A stretch of 64,000 nt of DNA, taken from NCBI GenBank assembly GCA_026225945.1, contig JAMJFZ010003163.1, positions 23,065,001 through 23,129,000 on the forward strand. The letters are read 5' to 3'. Position numbers and translations under genes: made by a program. The DNA comes from Cricetomys ansorgei. Taxonomy: Eukaryota; Chordata; Mammalia; Rodentia; Nesomyidae. Positions within the stretch are counted from its first letter, which is position 1, and every line of letters starts with the position of its first letter. This document shows positions 45,215 through 56,279 of this stretch, piece by piece. The notes under the pieces are model-generated. The model did not search any database. It saw nothing but the letters and a program-made list of their open reading frames with translations, and had not been told where the DNA came from.

Positions 45215-45430
45215 AGACAGATGCTGGACATGGTGGTACATGCCTGTAATCCCAGCTGCTTGAGAGGCTTAAGCAAGAATGTCAAGAGTGACAGACCAGC
45301 CTGAGTAAGGTAAAGCCAAGCTTTAGCTAAAAGTAAATTTCCAAAGGGCTGGGAATGCAGCTAAGCTGTAGAGTGCTCATGTAGCAAGATGCAGATACTG
45401 TGCATACTTCTGCTGCATGCCTAATTGTTA
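45215..45430 (+). repeat. B1-ID composite SINE
   Basis: A B1-like left part (GCTGGACATGGTGGTACATG, GCCTGTAATCCCAGCTGC) followed by an ID-like GGGCTGGGAATGCAGC and GTAGAGTGCTCATGTAGC. Such B1/ID composites are typical of rodents. Confidence 0.75.
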
Positions 45431-45444
45431 CGTCATTTCGGTTC

Positions 45445-45545
45445 CTCGAGACCCCAGTATTTACTATTCTCCACCTTATGAAAGAGGCTAAACGGCTTGG
45501 CAGAATCACTCAGCTAGCAAGAGGCAGAAGCAATCCTTGAATATA
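45445..45545 (-). repeat. MIR SINE fragment
   Basis: CCACCTTATGAAAGAGGCTA, AACGGCTTGGCAGAATCACT and CAGCTAGCAAGAGGCAGAAG match the reverse MIR core. Confidence 0.65.
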
Positions 45546-45549
45546 GATC

Positions 45550-46470
45550 GCCTTCCTCTGCACTCAAGGCTGTTTTTTTGCTGTAGGATACGAATTGTTC
45601 TAATTGACATCGTAGCCCTGAGTTTATATTTTCATGCACCATGGAAATTCACTTCAATTATGTAAATTGGAATATTTATTTAAGACACAGGAAAGTACAA
45701 TATAGCCAAGAGCATACAAGCACATGAGCTCGCATATCCACAACATAGGCACAAAAATCAAAGAGTCTGCTTTTGGTTCTGTACTACTGTAATTCTCAAC
45801 GTGGCTAAGTGGGCGTGTGCTACTGTCATTGCTGTAACAGCTTCCTGAGGTCATAATTTAATGACTGATTTACCCAGTACAAAGCAAAGACAACATCTCT
45901 AGCATAGTAGACTTGGCTGGGGAATAGAAATACTCCTGAAATTCAATTTTCTGGTTAATAAAAAGTGACTACGTGGAATATTAGACAGTAGGGAGGAACA
46001 ATGAATTAGATGTACGTACAGAAATATGAACAGGTTACAAAAATAAAGCGCTTCATGCGGAGAGTGGAAAACAGAGCAAAAATTTCAATATAAATCAATG
46101 CACATAAATTAGATTCACATACTACATTGTGTACTTCACGTACATCACCAATACGCCCACCATGGGAAGAGGAGTGGGTACAGGAATAAAGATAAAGTGA
46201 GTCCTAAGGGGCTTCAACTAAACAGTGATAATAATCAGCCAAGAACTGAAAACTCTTAGCAGCAAATCACATGGCAGACACTCAATATTTTATTTTGGAT
46301 AAATCCAAGTCTCTGCCTAACCCTAAAGTAAATTCAAAATACACAAATTCCCCAAATCCCATCAGAAGCTCTTCCTTAGGGCACCATTTTCCTTCATTCC
46401 ATCTTACAAACACAGATCCAAGCCCTGGGAACGCAGAATAATCTAGAATATTACCTTCAAAGAACATAGC
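45550..46470. other. AT-rich non-coding stretch
   Basis: AT-rich and repeat-poor, with no recognised family. Possibly old LINE sequence or conserved elements, but no specific support. Confidence 0.35.
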
Positions 46471-46479
46471 AACTGCTAA

Positions 46480-46645
46480 TATTTCTTGAGTCCTTATTAA
46501 TTGGTAAGCTCTATCCAAGGTGTATTTATTGGAACTGACTATCATAATATAACATTATTCCCAATGAAAGATTAAGAAACTAAGGGTGACATAGTTCAAG
46601 AATTTTACCCCAGAATGTCGAAGCTGGGGCTCATATGCAAATGAG
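46480..46645 (-). repeat. MIR SINE
   Basis: GAGTCCTTATTAATTGGTAA, AATATAACATTATTCCC, GATTAAGAAACTAAGGGTGA and CCCCAGAATGTCGAAGCTGG follow reverse MIR order. Confidence 0.6.
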
Positions 46646-46927
46646 CCAGCTTAGGTTCCTTCCAGGAGAGCACACTATCACAGTACTAGGGTCAGGTCAG
46701 GGTGGAGAGGTACAACAGACAGCATCTCAAGGGGATTATTGGAACTATAGCATGGACTATGGGTTCCTTAAGGAACGTAAGGAATAGCGTCTTCACATTC
46801 ATCCCTACAATGGCAGAGCTTACCGTGATGCCTGACTCCACATGCTTGTTAAATGCAAGAAAGGAGTCAAAAGCATGCATGTGCACACAAAGGGATGCAC
46901 ACATGTAGGAAAGTATGTGTATGTTGG

Positions 46928-46997
46928 GGTGGGGGCTGAGAGGGGCCTGGGTGGCTGAGCACCTGGTTGTCTCCCAGCAGACCTGAGTTCTGATCTG

Positions 46998-47031
<34 letters not shown>

Positions 47032-47116
47032 GTTGCTGAGAACTGTCTGTAATCCCAGCTTCAGGGGATCTAATGCCCTCTTCTGATATTTGAGGGTACC
47101 CATGCATGTGCACATT

Positions 47117-47147
<31 letters not shown>

Positions 47148-47165
47148 ACATACAAGTAAATGATA
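46928..47165 (+). repeat. B2/B3-B4-like SINE with two (AC)n arrays
   Basis: GGGGGCTGAGAGGGGCCTGG, CTGTAATCCCAGCTTCAGG and CTAATGCCCTCTTCTGATAT show a rodent SINE in forward orientation. (AC)n arrays at about 46999-47029 and 47118-47152 interrupt and end it. Confidence 0.65.
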
Positions 47166-47430
47166 AAATTTGTATTTTTTATAAAAAGCAATGCAAAGGG
47201 TTTCTGGTTAGTAATTTTCTATATGAAACCAATTTTTTTACATTTGTTTATTTTTTTTTAACATGTAGACAACGGAGTTGGGTAAATAGCCAAGATACTG
47301 ACATTTCAACAGCACTACTCAATAAAAATACATTATATGTTAATATGTGTCCAATAAAAATTCTCACTGTCCTGAGCAAGAGGCTGATTATTCCACTTGA
47401 ATAGAAGAGTTGGAATATTAGGATCATATC
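47166..47430. other. AT-rich spacer
   Basis: No recognised element. Confidence 0.3.
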
Positions 47431-47439
47431 TGGATTCTG

Positions 47440-47632
47440 AGCCATCATTACCATCATCATCATCACACCATCATCACCATCATCATCATACCATCATCAC
47501 CATCATCACCATCATCATCATCACCATCATCACCATCATCACCACACCATCACCATCATCACCATCACCATCATCACCACACCATCATTACCATCACCAT
47601 CATCATCACTACCATCACCATCACCATCATAC
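47440..47632. repeat. (CAT/CATCAC)n compound microsatellite
   Basis: About 190 bp of CATCATCAC- and CACCATCAT-type trinucleotide mixtures. The + frames translate to His and Ile/Thr runs without a gene. Confidence 0.95.
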
Positions 47633-47689
47633 CCCTGCCATTATTGTTTGCTGCCATCGCTACTGTCCGTCTAGCATTTCCTATACAGA

Positions 47690-47845
47690 GAAACTATTTT
47701 TTTAATACATCATCTCATTACCAAGCTCATGATCTAGTATTGCTATTTATCCTCCTAAACAGCTGAGCAAAGGAAGCTTTGGAGAAATCGATGACTTGTG
47801 GAAGCCACAGAGGTAAGTCGGCACTAGAACAGAGCATCAATCAGA
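47690..47845 (-). repeat. MIR SINE, diverged
   Basis: CATCTCATTACCAAGCTCAT, CTATTTATCCTCCTAAACAG, GATGACTTGTGGAAGCCACA and GTAAGTCGGCACTAGAACAG. Confidence 0.5.
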
Positions 47846-47849
47846 ACGG

Positions 47850-48335
47850 ACAAGGATGCGCCATCGTAGCAAACCGCTGAGTCTCCCAGTCTTGTGGCTT
47901 AACTTCTGCACAACTTACTGCAGTCCTGAGAGGTTCAACGCCAGTTCCCTTTCGTGCACAGACTAGAACAGACGCTGGCTCCATCGTGCCAGCGTAAGTC
48001 TTGCACAGTTTAAAAGCAGGTAAAGGGGGGTGATGGGCATCTCACAGAGAGATTTCTCACCGCCCCAGCCTGAGAATGATCCTTGTTGCTCATTCTGAGA
48101 TGCAAACTAGAAATAGAGCTTTGACCAACTGAAAGAAGGCGTGAGAGCATTGTCTCCAGGGTTACAGTAAAAGTGTGTGTAGGTGAGCAGTAGAAAGAGC
48201 TTTTTTCAGTAGAAACAGGCCAGTTAGTCCCTGAGAGATCCTGTGTCTGCCATGAACATTAGATTTTCCTTCTCAAATGCCTCCAAGGGACTTGAGGGTG
48301 ATCCTCATGGGTTCTGCACTGATCGTGTGCTCAGA
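47850..48335. other. Non-coding stretch, no recognised element
   Basis: No gene or clear repeat. Confidence 0.35.
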
Positions 48336-48339
48336 CTTC

Positions 48340-48500
48340 ACAAGACGTGTATTTCCATGTAACCCGCATAACAACCCATGAGATGGGCACTATCCTCTCC
48401 CCCTATCTACTAGTTGAGAGGAAATGGAGGCTCAGATGAGTGAGGTACTTTCCCCCAGACAAGTCTGCTACACAAAGCAAGGACTTTCTGTCTCCCAAAC
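48340..48500 (-). repeat. MIR SINE
   Basis: CATAACAACCCATGAGATGG, GAGAGGAAATGGAGGCTCAG, GAGTGAGGTACTTTCCCCC match the reverse MIR. Confidence 0.7.
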
Positions 48501-48504
48501 ACTA

Positions 48505-48645
48505 AATAACGGCATTTGCTCATCTGCTACTTTACAAAATGCTTTCAGATGTATTAACGGATTGAGTGTTTCAGCAAGTCTTATGGAGTCGTTAGGAATG
48601 CCTCCCCCATAGGTGAGGACATTGGAGATTACCAAGTGTCCTCAT
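48505..48645 (-). repeat. Second MIR SINE in the same orientation
   Basis: CAAAATGCTTTCAGATGTAT, TAACGGATTGAGTG, GCCTCCCCCATAGGTGAGGA and CATTGGAGATTACCAAGTG repeat the pattern directly after the preceding MIR. Confidence 0.55.
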
Positions 48646-48649
48646 CACC

Positions 48650-49775
48650 CGAAAGGCCATGATACCAAGACCCTCTGTGTGAAGAGATGAGACACACTCG
48701 AAGCAGAGAATGAAAGGCAGTAGGTCCCCCAACCTTTGCCTGGCAGCCCCCATCCCCAGGGGAGAAGGCAGGAGAAACTGCAACCCCTATGGAGTCTACA
48801 CTCTTACACACTTATAAAAGCTTTAAGATTCAGACAAAATCCAGACCTGACTGCAAAGGTTCCTAGAGTTGGGATTTTATTACCAGATGTAAATCCATCT
48901 TCACTGAGACCTGCTCCGGTTCCCTCGTGCCTCACTTGAAATATTTCATGTGTGCTGAATGGATTTGCTGGCTCCCTGTTGCCTTCATAAATCATGAAGA
49001 CCAACTTTCTTAGGACCTGGGTCCAGCCAGTGTACGGCTAACTGCCTCCACACCGAGCTTTGAATGGAGGACTGATCTGTTGTATTAGTGGAGATTGTCT
49101 TCTGAAGTTTAGCAAACCATGACCTGGATCTGCCATTTTGGATTCATAAGAGGGGTCTCCTTGGCCCACATCAAGTTCCTCCAACCTTCAGTGCCCACGT
49201 TTAGGCTATCACTTCCACCACGAGGTGGTGATTGATTTCATCACAAGGATACGGAGCCAGAAATAAGATGCTCCAGATTCTCTCTCTCTCAGGGAAATGG
49301 CCCTTATTAAAGTGGGGATTAAGTCTTCTCAACGGAGGCTCCCTGGAGGGAACCATGTGGCCTGTCACTGGGAATCTTTGGACCTGGCTTCCAACTTGGA
49401 ATGTCTGACTTACCCTGTTGTCGCACCAGTCTTTAAATATAGCTTTCTCACTTAGCGGAAATAAAGGAGCATCTGCTGCTATTGCAGCCTGAGGGATCCT
49501 GACTAATGCCTCTGCTACCCACACACACTCAAGACACACACGCCACCTTCAGCCGCCTGCTGTCCGTGCCCTGCTTTCTTTATTCTCTCTTCCCCCCCAC
49601 ATCCAACTGCTGACCCATACTGTAGAATGGTGTCACTAGGTGGTAGGGCAGGTACAAAGCTGAGCACGGGGCCATGGACAAGATTTAGAATTCTAGAAGA
49701 CACTACCTCTGCTCTGCCCAGAAGACTCTGTGCTGGGGACTCCGTGAAACTCATCCCCCTTCTCAATCCATTGTG
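48650..49775. other. Non-coding stretch, no recognised element
   Basis: No gene or clear repeat over 1.1 kb. Confidence 0.35.
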
Positions 49776-49784
49776 ATCCCGTTC

Positions 49785-50095
49785 TCTGCATCTAACCCAC
49801 CCTCTTCATTCTTACTATAGTGGTCCTTAAATTCCAGGCCTCCATGGCTTTGCATGGCTTACTGCCATTCAATGCCTCCACTCTGATGAGAAGCCCAACT
49901 CATCACTCTGTCAGGTCACTTCTTGATCTCGGTATCTCTAAGGTGTGATTACTCAGGATTAGTCGCTGTATTTGCCCTTTGTGCTTACTTCCCTCCTTGT
50001 ATTATGATTCTGAGTTATTTAATGTGCTGTCTCCCTTCGGACTGATTGCTATTTAAATACCTCTTTCTTCAAATTATCTTAGCACGCACCCCTGT
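49785..50095 (+). repeat. L2 fragment
   Basis: Forward L2-like order: CCTCCATGGCTTTGCATGGC, CTCCACTCTGATGAG, CTCTGTCAGGTCACTTCTTG, TTGTATTATGATTCTGAG and AATGTGCTGTCTCCC. Confidence 0.5.
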
Positions 50096-50159
50096 GGGAG
50101 GAGGGCTTCTGGGTTTATTTAAAGAGACATGACCTCATGGAAGAAAAGCCTGGATAGAA

Positions 50160-50385
50160 CCAGTTCTTTTTCTTTTATTTTATGTGTGTGAGTGTTGGGG
50201 CTGCATGTATGTCTGTGCATCACATGCATGCTTGGTACCAACAAAGGCCAAAAAGGGGCATTGAGTCCTCTGGAACTGGGGTTACGGAAAGTTGTGAGCC
50301 ACCATATGTGGATGCTGAGAAAAAAGAAGAAAAAAAACAAAAATCCAGGTCCCCTAGAACAACAGTCATCTCTCTAGCTCCTAGA
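50160..50385 (-). repeat. B2/B3 SINE
   Basis: Reverse-oriented: T-rich start, GTTGTGAGCCACCATATGTG, GGCATTGAGTCCTCTGG, ending in CATCTCTCTAGCTCC. An A-rich stretch (50318-50343) interrupts it. Confidence 0.8.
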
Positions 50386-50389
50386 ATCA

Positions 50390-51640
50390 GTTTTTAAATG
50401 TTGAAGAGGATGTTGGGAGGATCTTATCAAGGTAGCCCTGTATGCCTGCTTTTCCCTGAAGGGAAAAATCTACAGGGTGCATATATATATGTGTATATAT
50501 ATATATATCTCCAGAGAGGAAGTGTTTATAGAGAAGGATAGTAAAGAAGAAAAGAAGTCCCATCTGGGAAGAGGATCCTGTTTGTTGTCAGGCAGTGTCC
50601 ATGTGCACATAAATCTGTTTAGAAAGTGGTCCTCCATCAAGAACAGCTAAAAAGAATTGCCTATGTCCTCTATATTGAGGAGTGTCACGCAGGTGTCAAA
50701 AAGGGGCTCTCTCTGTGCCTGTTGGTAAGATCGAAGAATACATTGGCACACAATGGACAATGGTAGAGTGATAGTCACAGAATGTAGAATTACTAAGATG
50801 TCTGCCTGTTTACAGTGTCTTGAGCTCAGTTCTATGAGTTTTATAGAGTAGCCTAGTAAAGTATCACAGTAAACCTGCACATGTGACTTATGATCCTCAC
50901 TTGCCTGGGAAGAAGAGCAAACCCTAAAGGGTAACATGCTCCGGATAATGTAGCAAGTAAGTGGTCAAGCTGTTCTATCTTGCTGTGCTAAATAATGACT
51001 GTAAGATTCCAACCATTCTAGATGCAGAGAGTGCGTGTGTGTGTGTGCGCGCGCGCGCGCGCGCGAGCACAGAAGTGGGGAGCTTGTGTGTATTTAGCTT
51101 ATATTTGTATGGCTTGTGTTAACATGGAAGGTTATTTCTGGAAGTCAGCCAAGAATCTGTTAGGAGTCCATGCCTCTGGGAAGTGGGGATAAAATAATCA
51201 GATGACTTATTTGTCTCTTTTCACCCCCACTACAGTGTCTCAAGAATCCATCAGCCATAAGTAATGGAAAACCAAATTAACAGAGACTGGAACAAAACCA
51301 GTTTGTCTTACACAGTTAGGAGAGCAGGAGCAGTGGCTTGCTGGCTCCCCAGGGCCAGGACTTCTGTACATGCATCTTCTTCTGCTCTCGGTAATGACCT
51401 TTCTTTGCTTTACTTTTCTCTCTACAGAATTTATCTTCATCTACCACCTGCGTGTCTTACCCGTCTACCTGCTTACCGTCCCCCTTTTATTATGCCAACT
51501 CGGTGAATAGGCACTTCGTCTTCTGTTCACAGTCTTCTCCTGGCACTCCAAAATTTTAAACAGTTCAGAATAAGTGCTGGGAGAACGTGGACAGATGAAA
51601 GGAGAAAGAGATGGAGGGAGAGGGAGACGTATGGGAGACT
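50390..51640. other. Non-coding stretch with (TA)n and (GT/GC)n runs
   Basis: Holds an ATATATGTGTATATATATAT run (about 50480-50510) and the alternating GT/GC tract listed separately. No gene. Confidence 0.4.
51031..51066. repeat. (GT)n(GC)n alternating purine-pyrimidine tract
   Basis: GTGTGTGTGTGCGCGCGCGC and flanking repeats, about 35 bp of strictly alternating purine and pyrimidine, the pattern with the best tendency to form Z-DNA. Confidence 0.85.
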
Positions 51641-51905
51641 GGATGGATGACAGATGACTGGAAGGATGGATGGACAGACAGACAGATACGTGGATGGATG
51701 TTGCATGGGTGGGCAAAAAGGCAAACAGACAGATGGATAACAGAGGGTGGGTGGGTGGTTAGATGAATGACTAAGTAGGTGGATAGATAGATGACTGGAT
51801 AGACAAATGGATGATTCATGGATGGATGAATGAATGGACGGATGGGCGGATGAATGGATGGATGGAAGGAAGGATGGATGGATGATGGGCAGATGGATGA
51901 ATGTG
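51640..51905. repeat. (GGAT)n imperfect microsatellite
   Basis: About 265 bp of GATGGATG- and GACAGACAG-type tetranucleotides with frequent changes. Confidence 0.9.
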
Positions 51906-51909
51906 TGCA

Positions 51910-52335
51910 GAGTGTTGCATCTTCAGCCACACCCTCATAATAGAGATATTATGTGCTCATAAATAGAGATATCATCAGTGACTCTGTCCTCTTTTATCTT
52001 GAAAACACATACTTTCCCCAAATCCCTCTTGCAGATTTCTCCAGTCTGATTGATCAAAGTGGATCACATAACACACTTTTTCCTTCTCCCCAAAAGAGGC
52101 AGTATCTATATCTGCCTAAGGCCACTCCAGCAAGTGAAGGACAGAGGCAAGAACACTTGTATAAATAGCCTCATCTCACCCATTTTTTTCCTTCTGATAG
52201 GTGTGTGGCACTTCTTTGCAGCTTTCTTGAATAGAGAAACTGGTCTCATTGCAGACTTGGTCAGAGCCCCAGGTAATGAGGTTCTCTGGGATCTCTAAAG
52301 ATGCTGATGATCTACCCTGGACAGGAAGATCTTTT
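51910..52335. other. Non-coding stretch, no recognised element
   Basis: No gene or clear repeat. Confidence 0.35.
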
Positions 52336-52339
52336 CAGC

Positions 52340-52478
52340 ACCAGGCATGGCAGGATAGGCTTGTAATGCCAGCACCCAGGAGGCGGAGGCAGGAAGGCTG
52401 AGAGGTCAAGCCCAGTCTATCAAGTTCTAGGCTAACGTAGCCTACATAGTGAGACTCAATCCAAGAAAGAAACAGAGA
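52340..52478 (+). repeat. B1 SINE
   Basis: Diverged forward B1: CACCAGGCATGGCAGGATAG, GCCAGCACCCAGGAGGCGG and GCCTACATAGTGAGACTC. Confidence 0.8.
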
Positions 52479-52479
52479 G

Positions 52480-52575
52480 GAAGGAAGGAAGGAAGGAAGG
52501 AAGGAAGGAAGGAAGGAAGGAAGGAAGGAAGGGAGGGAGGGAGGGAGGGAGGAAGGAAGGGAAAAGAAAAGAAAA
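52480..52575. repeat. (GGAA)n microsatellite
   Basis: GGAAGGAAGGAAGGAAGGAA, then GGGAGGGAGG variants. Continues from the A-rich tail of the B1. Confidence 0.95.
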
Positions 52576-52684
52576 ATTCCAGTAAGTCCATGTTTACAGA
52601 TAGCAGATGGGTTTAGAGCACCGGAGGAGGAATTATAATCTGACTTCCATAGGAATGTAAGTCCACAGAACCTCTGTGTTTCAG

Positions 52685-52800
52685 TGGGTTCAGTGTCTCC
52701 ATTCTGAAGATGAATAGATTGAAGCTTCCAGAGAGGAAGAGCCTTGTTCAAAGCTGCTGAAGAAATCAAATGCTTAGTCGGAGCTGGACCCCAGAGCCCT
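52685..52800 (-). repeat. MIR SINE fragment
   Basis: GTGTCTCCATTCTGAAGATG, AATAGATTGAAGCTTCCAGA, GCCTTGTTCAAAGCTGCTGA and GAGCTGGACCCCAGAGC. Confidence 0.6.
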
Positions 52801-52804
52801 TTAC

Positions 52805-53815
52805 TCTACTCCATTCAATCCTGGCTACCTTGTGTTCACAATCACACATTTACAGGCGAGGCCAGGACCTCTCCATACTCACAATGAACTTCCTCAGAGA
52901 AGCCCTGAGCATGGGTACTCCCTTCTGTTAACCGCATCATCTACAGTTATAAATTAGTTTCAAGGCAGAAAGATGCCCTTAATCCCCCTCCTGCCTTTCT
53001 AGATCCCTGTGGTGTTGGTAATGTAAAAGGGTTTAGTGGTTCCTGTCCATTCTCAAGGCTCCCACAGTATGTGTATATTTTATATTTCATAATCATCATC
53101 GCAGCTTCCCCCTCTGCTCTACCCCTGCCCTCCAGCCTGAGTGACACAGGAAATGTTTTATGTTCTCCAGTCTGCACCACAGTCTAGTCCTGCTCTGTGT
53201 ATTTCATACTGTCTATGTGAAGTCTATTTTCACACAGTCACGGGGCAAGCATGCCCCATCTCTGCAGATGAAATACAGCGAGAGCCTCGAGCAAACTGGG
53301 ACGCCTCCTCTGTAGGACGCTGGGCCTTGGAGGGAGGGGTTCAGAACTACAGGCGACTAGATGCTGCTGGCGAGTCCACATGATGGGTGAAGAGGCTCTG
53401 AGCACGGTGGTGAGCTGAACAACCTACCTCCCCCTCCTCCCCCAAACACCTCTCTTTCTGGGAATCATGGCTGGAGCAAACCAGAGTCAGTAGAAAGCAA
53501 CTCATGGGACCCTTAACACTGCTAGAGGAAGTCCAATCACAGATGAAGAACGAGCTGCTCCTTCCCAGATATGGGAGAACCCGCTGGGCTGCCCACAAAA
53601 GCCTTTTTGGTACTCTAAGCTTAGACCTTTCTTAATGTGTCTATGCTGTTTTAGAAAAGACACTGAATGCTGCAAGTGAACCAGGTAGGAATTCAGACAC
53701 TCAAGGTCTCTGGTTTGTCTTCAGTGCTGCTGAGATTCATAACTCCAGTAGGTGGCTTAAAGTTCCTGAACTTTTTTCTGTTCATCTATGAAGAGAGAAT
53801 GAGAACCTTGCCTTA
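52805..53815. other. Non-coding stretch with possible MIR fragment at 53690-53800
   Basis: No gene. The CTCCAGTAGGTGGCTTAA at about 53742 is a weak CTCF-like motif. Confidence 0.35.
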
Positions 53816-53817
53816 CC

Positions 53818-53965
53818 ACAGTGGCTCTCAACCTACCTAATGCTGCGACCCTTTAACACAGCTCTTCATGTTGTGCTGACCTCCCAACCATAAAATTATT
53901 TCCGTTGCTACTTCATGATCGTAATTTTGCTACTGTTATGTAACTATCTGATATGCAGATGGAGG
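53818..53965. mobile_element. URR1-like hAT fragment
   Basis: GTGGCTCTCAACCTACCTAA, TGCTGCGACCCTTTAACACA, TTCATGTTGTGCTGACC, CATAAAATTATTTCCGTTGC and CTATCTGATATGCAG match the same element as 26312. Confidence 0.75.
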
Positions 53966-53969
53966 ATAC

Positions 53970-54640
53970 AAGAGAGCAAGGCATGAAGCGGTGGGTGTAC
54001 AGAAAATACTGTGCACTGATTTGAAGTAACCAAGGGACTAATGTCCTAAAGTTAACTCATGATAAACTCTGTCCTCAACCCCATCAGCCCATGCTTAGAA
54101 AGATGTCATGCTTTAGACGCTATGGAGGGCATTAGTGATCCGCTGACGTCAAGAGTTAACAGTATCAGCTGAGCATCCAAAGGACACAAATCATCCCCAT
54201 TTGTCTGTCCCAACTCTCTCATCTTCTCTGCAAATACCTCGTATTCCATAGATATAAAATATTAGAGGAATTTAACACAGAAACAAAACAGCTTGCACGA
54301 ATGAAGCATTTGTGGGTAAAAAAAACCATAAAATGCAGCAGCAACTATCACTTTTCAGGTAGAGACTATAGCTAAACTGTAAGGTCGACTGGGATGGGGA
54401 TCGTTCTAACTGTATTGCCAGTCTCAAAACTCCAGCCGCTAACTCAGTGCCCTTTAACAAGAGCTCAAAATCTGCTTGGTGGAGGCTCGAAATAGGGTGA
54501 CATAGAACACATATACTCTCATGGTTAGAGACTACTGAATATTCAGTAACTACTGGGCCTTTCCCCAAAACTATTATGGTGCTGGGTGAAGCCAGGCTGA
54601 TTACAAAGTATTTAACACAGGCAAAACTACGCTTCTGTTC
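53970..54640. other. Non-coding stretch, no recognised element
   Basis: No gene or clear repeat. Confidence 0.35.
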
Positions 54641-54644
54641 AACG

Positions 54645-54792
54645 ATGCATCCTAGGAGCCTCAGTATTCAGTAGACACCCGTAAATGTCTGTTGAGCAAA
54701 CACCTGTGTCCTTCTCCTCACATAAGCTGTGTGTTCCTTGAAGAAAGGGGCCAATATCCTCCGATTCTCTATGTTCTCATTTCCATCTTGTA
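54645..54792. repeat. L2/MIR-like fragment
   Basis: CAGTAGACACCCGTAAATGT, CTGTTGAGCAAAC, then GTTCCTTGAAGAAAGGGGCC recall the 3' end of L2. Confidence 0.4.
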
Positions 54793-54869
54793 GTACATGT
54801 ACACAAAAGATAGCCAATAACTTATAGAACTCGGGGACCACGGTGCTGTGAGTTCACAGAGTTCACCAC

Positions 54870-54976
54870 AGTCAGCCAATGACGATCGAGCATGGTGGAG
54901 AATGATGGGTCACCATCTTGGCTAGTCTAGATGTAGAATCACCTAGAAGATACACTTCTAGATGTGTGTGTGTGTC

Positions 54977-55021
<45 letters not shown>

Positions 55022-55250
55022 CTATGTCTCTGCCTTTCTCTGTCTCTCTGTCTTTCTCTGTCTCTGTCACTCTCCCCCTCTCTCTCCTTCCTGATGGTGG
55101 ATCCAGCTACCTCACACTCCTGCCAACACAGCAAGAGCGACCACCCAGCCATGATGGCCTGTACTCTCAAACAGTGAGAGAAAATAAGTGTCCCCTTCTT
55201 TAAGTCACTTTTCTCAGGTACTTCATCACAGCAATGAGACAAGTGTTAAG
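54870..55250 (+). mobile_element. MaLR-type LTR with internal (TG)n
   Basis: CTAGTCTAGATGTAGAATCA, CCTAGAAGATACACTTC, then an internal TG array, then GCTACCTCACACTCCTGCCA and CTTCATCACAGCAATGAGAC. LTR order is kept but the centre is replaced by a microsatellite. Confidence 0.55.
54964..55085. repeat. (TG)n then (TCTG/TC)n microsatellite
   Basis: A TG run of about 25 units with interruptions, then a CT-rich TCTCTGTCTCTC stretch. Confidence 0.95.
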
Positions 55251-55254
55251 CTGG

Positions 55255-55535
55255 GTACCACCCTGCCAATGGCCTGGTAAGCCCCAAGCAGCAGAGATAT
55301 GGCCCGGCTGTTGTCCCTCCGATGCTGTAGACAGAGTGTCAGCAGAAAACTGCAGCAGGGAAAAAAAAAAAAAGAAGAGCACCAGGAAATCCCACAACCT
55401 GTGTCACTATGAAAAATGTCATAGGAGAGGGTTTTTCTTATGAAACAGAAGCATGCAAAAGCAATCAGTGCTGGAAAAACTCAGGGATGGATGAAGGGAA
55501 CAAGAGGGGGCGACCCGACAGCTTTGCTTTTATGA
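55255..55535. other. Short non-coding spacer
   Basis: An A-run at 55361-55372. No recognised element. Confidence 0.3.
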
Positions 55536-55539
55536 ATAG

Positions 55540-56085
55540 ACCCACGCGCCGCCCCACCCATTTGTGAGATCCTCCTGAGATCTCTTTTTACGGCAGGTTA
55601 TGAATCATCTTCATGGTATCTTTAAATGGATGATCAATACTATATTTTCCCATAAAATGTTTGGTTTGAAATCCGATTTTAAGTGCATTAGAGTTTTTGT
55701 GCACGGAATGGGTGAACGCCATAATAAATTGTCATCGAATATGAAAGAAATATAGCATAGATTAATTGCCATATTTATTTATGAGTCTATAAAATACCTT
55801 GTGAGCGCCCTGGCACATTTTTGGGATACCAATTTGAACCTTCAGGAAAGTTAAAAGCATTAACAGAGACTCCCAGGAGATTTATTGCCAGAGTGTTTTT
55901 AATTGCAGACCCAAGCAGACACAGGTATTAGAGCCACCGTGCCTTAATGGGCATGTCTCATATGTGTTTCTCTCTTTTTTTTTCTGTAAAAATAATACTT
56001 GCCATATTTATTGATTTGTGAACATTTGTCATAAATTACCTTGCCCAGTACATGGCTTCCCAAAACTCCCCTTTCCCTAAAGTAG
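55540..56085. promoter_or_regulatory. Strong candidate conserved non-coding element / enhancer
   Basis: AT-rich, free of recent repeats. It has regular, apparently constrained sequence: GGTTATGAATCATCTTCATG, TTTAAATGGATGATCAATAC, CATAATAAATTGTCATCG, CATAGATTAATTGCCATA, TTTATTTATGAGTCTATA, GTTTTTAATTGCAG and CATATTTATTGATTTGTG. It contains several TAAT/ATTA homeodomain cores and a GATCAAT-type TALE/HOX-like site. It is 6 kb upstream of the Irx6 start codon. Inference from texture, not alignment. Confidence 0.55.
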
Positions 56086-56139
56086 CAAACTTCAGACCAC
56101 ACCAGAGAGGAGGCTCAGGCCCAGTTCTAAAACTCTGAG

Positions 56140-56278
56140 ACCTTTTGATTATTTATTTTTGTATTTTGAGTTTCCCTGAAGCCATCTTAGCACACACCCC
56201 TCAAACTAGCAGGCTCCCTGCCTCCGCCTCCCGAGTGCTAGGATTCTGGACATGTCCCACCAAGTCCAGCTTAACACC
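56140..56278 (-). repeat. B1 SINE fragment
   Basis: Reverse-oriented B1: GCTCCCTGCCTCCGCCTCCC, GAGTGCTAGGATTCTGG and CACCAAGTCCAGC. Confidence 0.65.
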
Positions 56279-56279
56279 T

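Noticed and set aside
47397..47705. Histidine-rich frame
   Set aside because: Translation of the CAT/CATCAC microsatellite.
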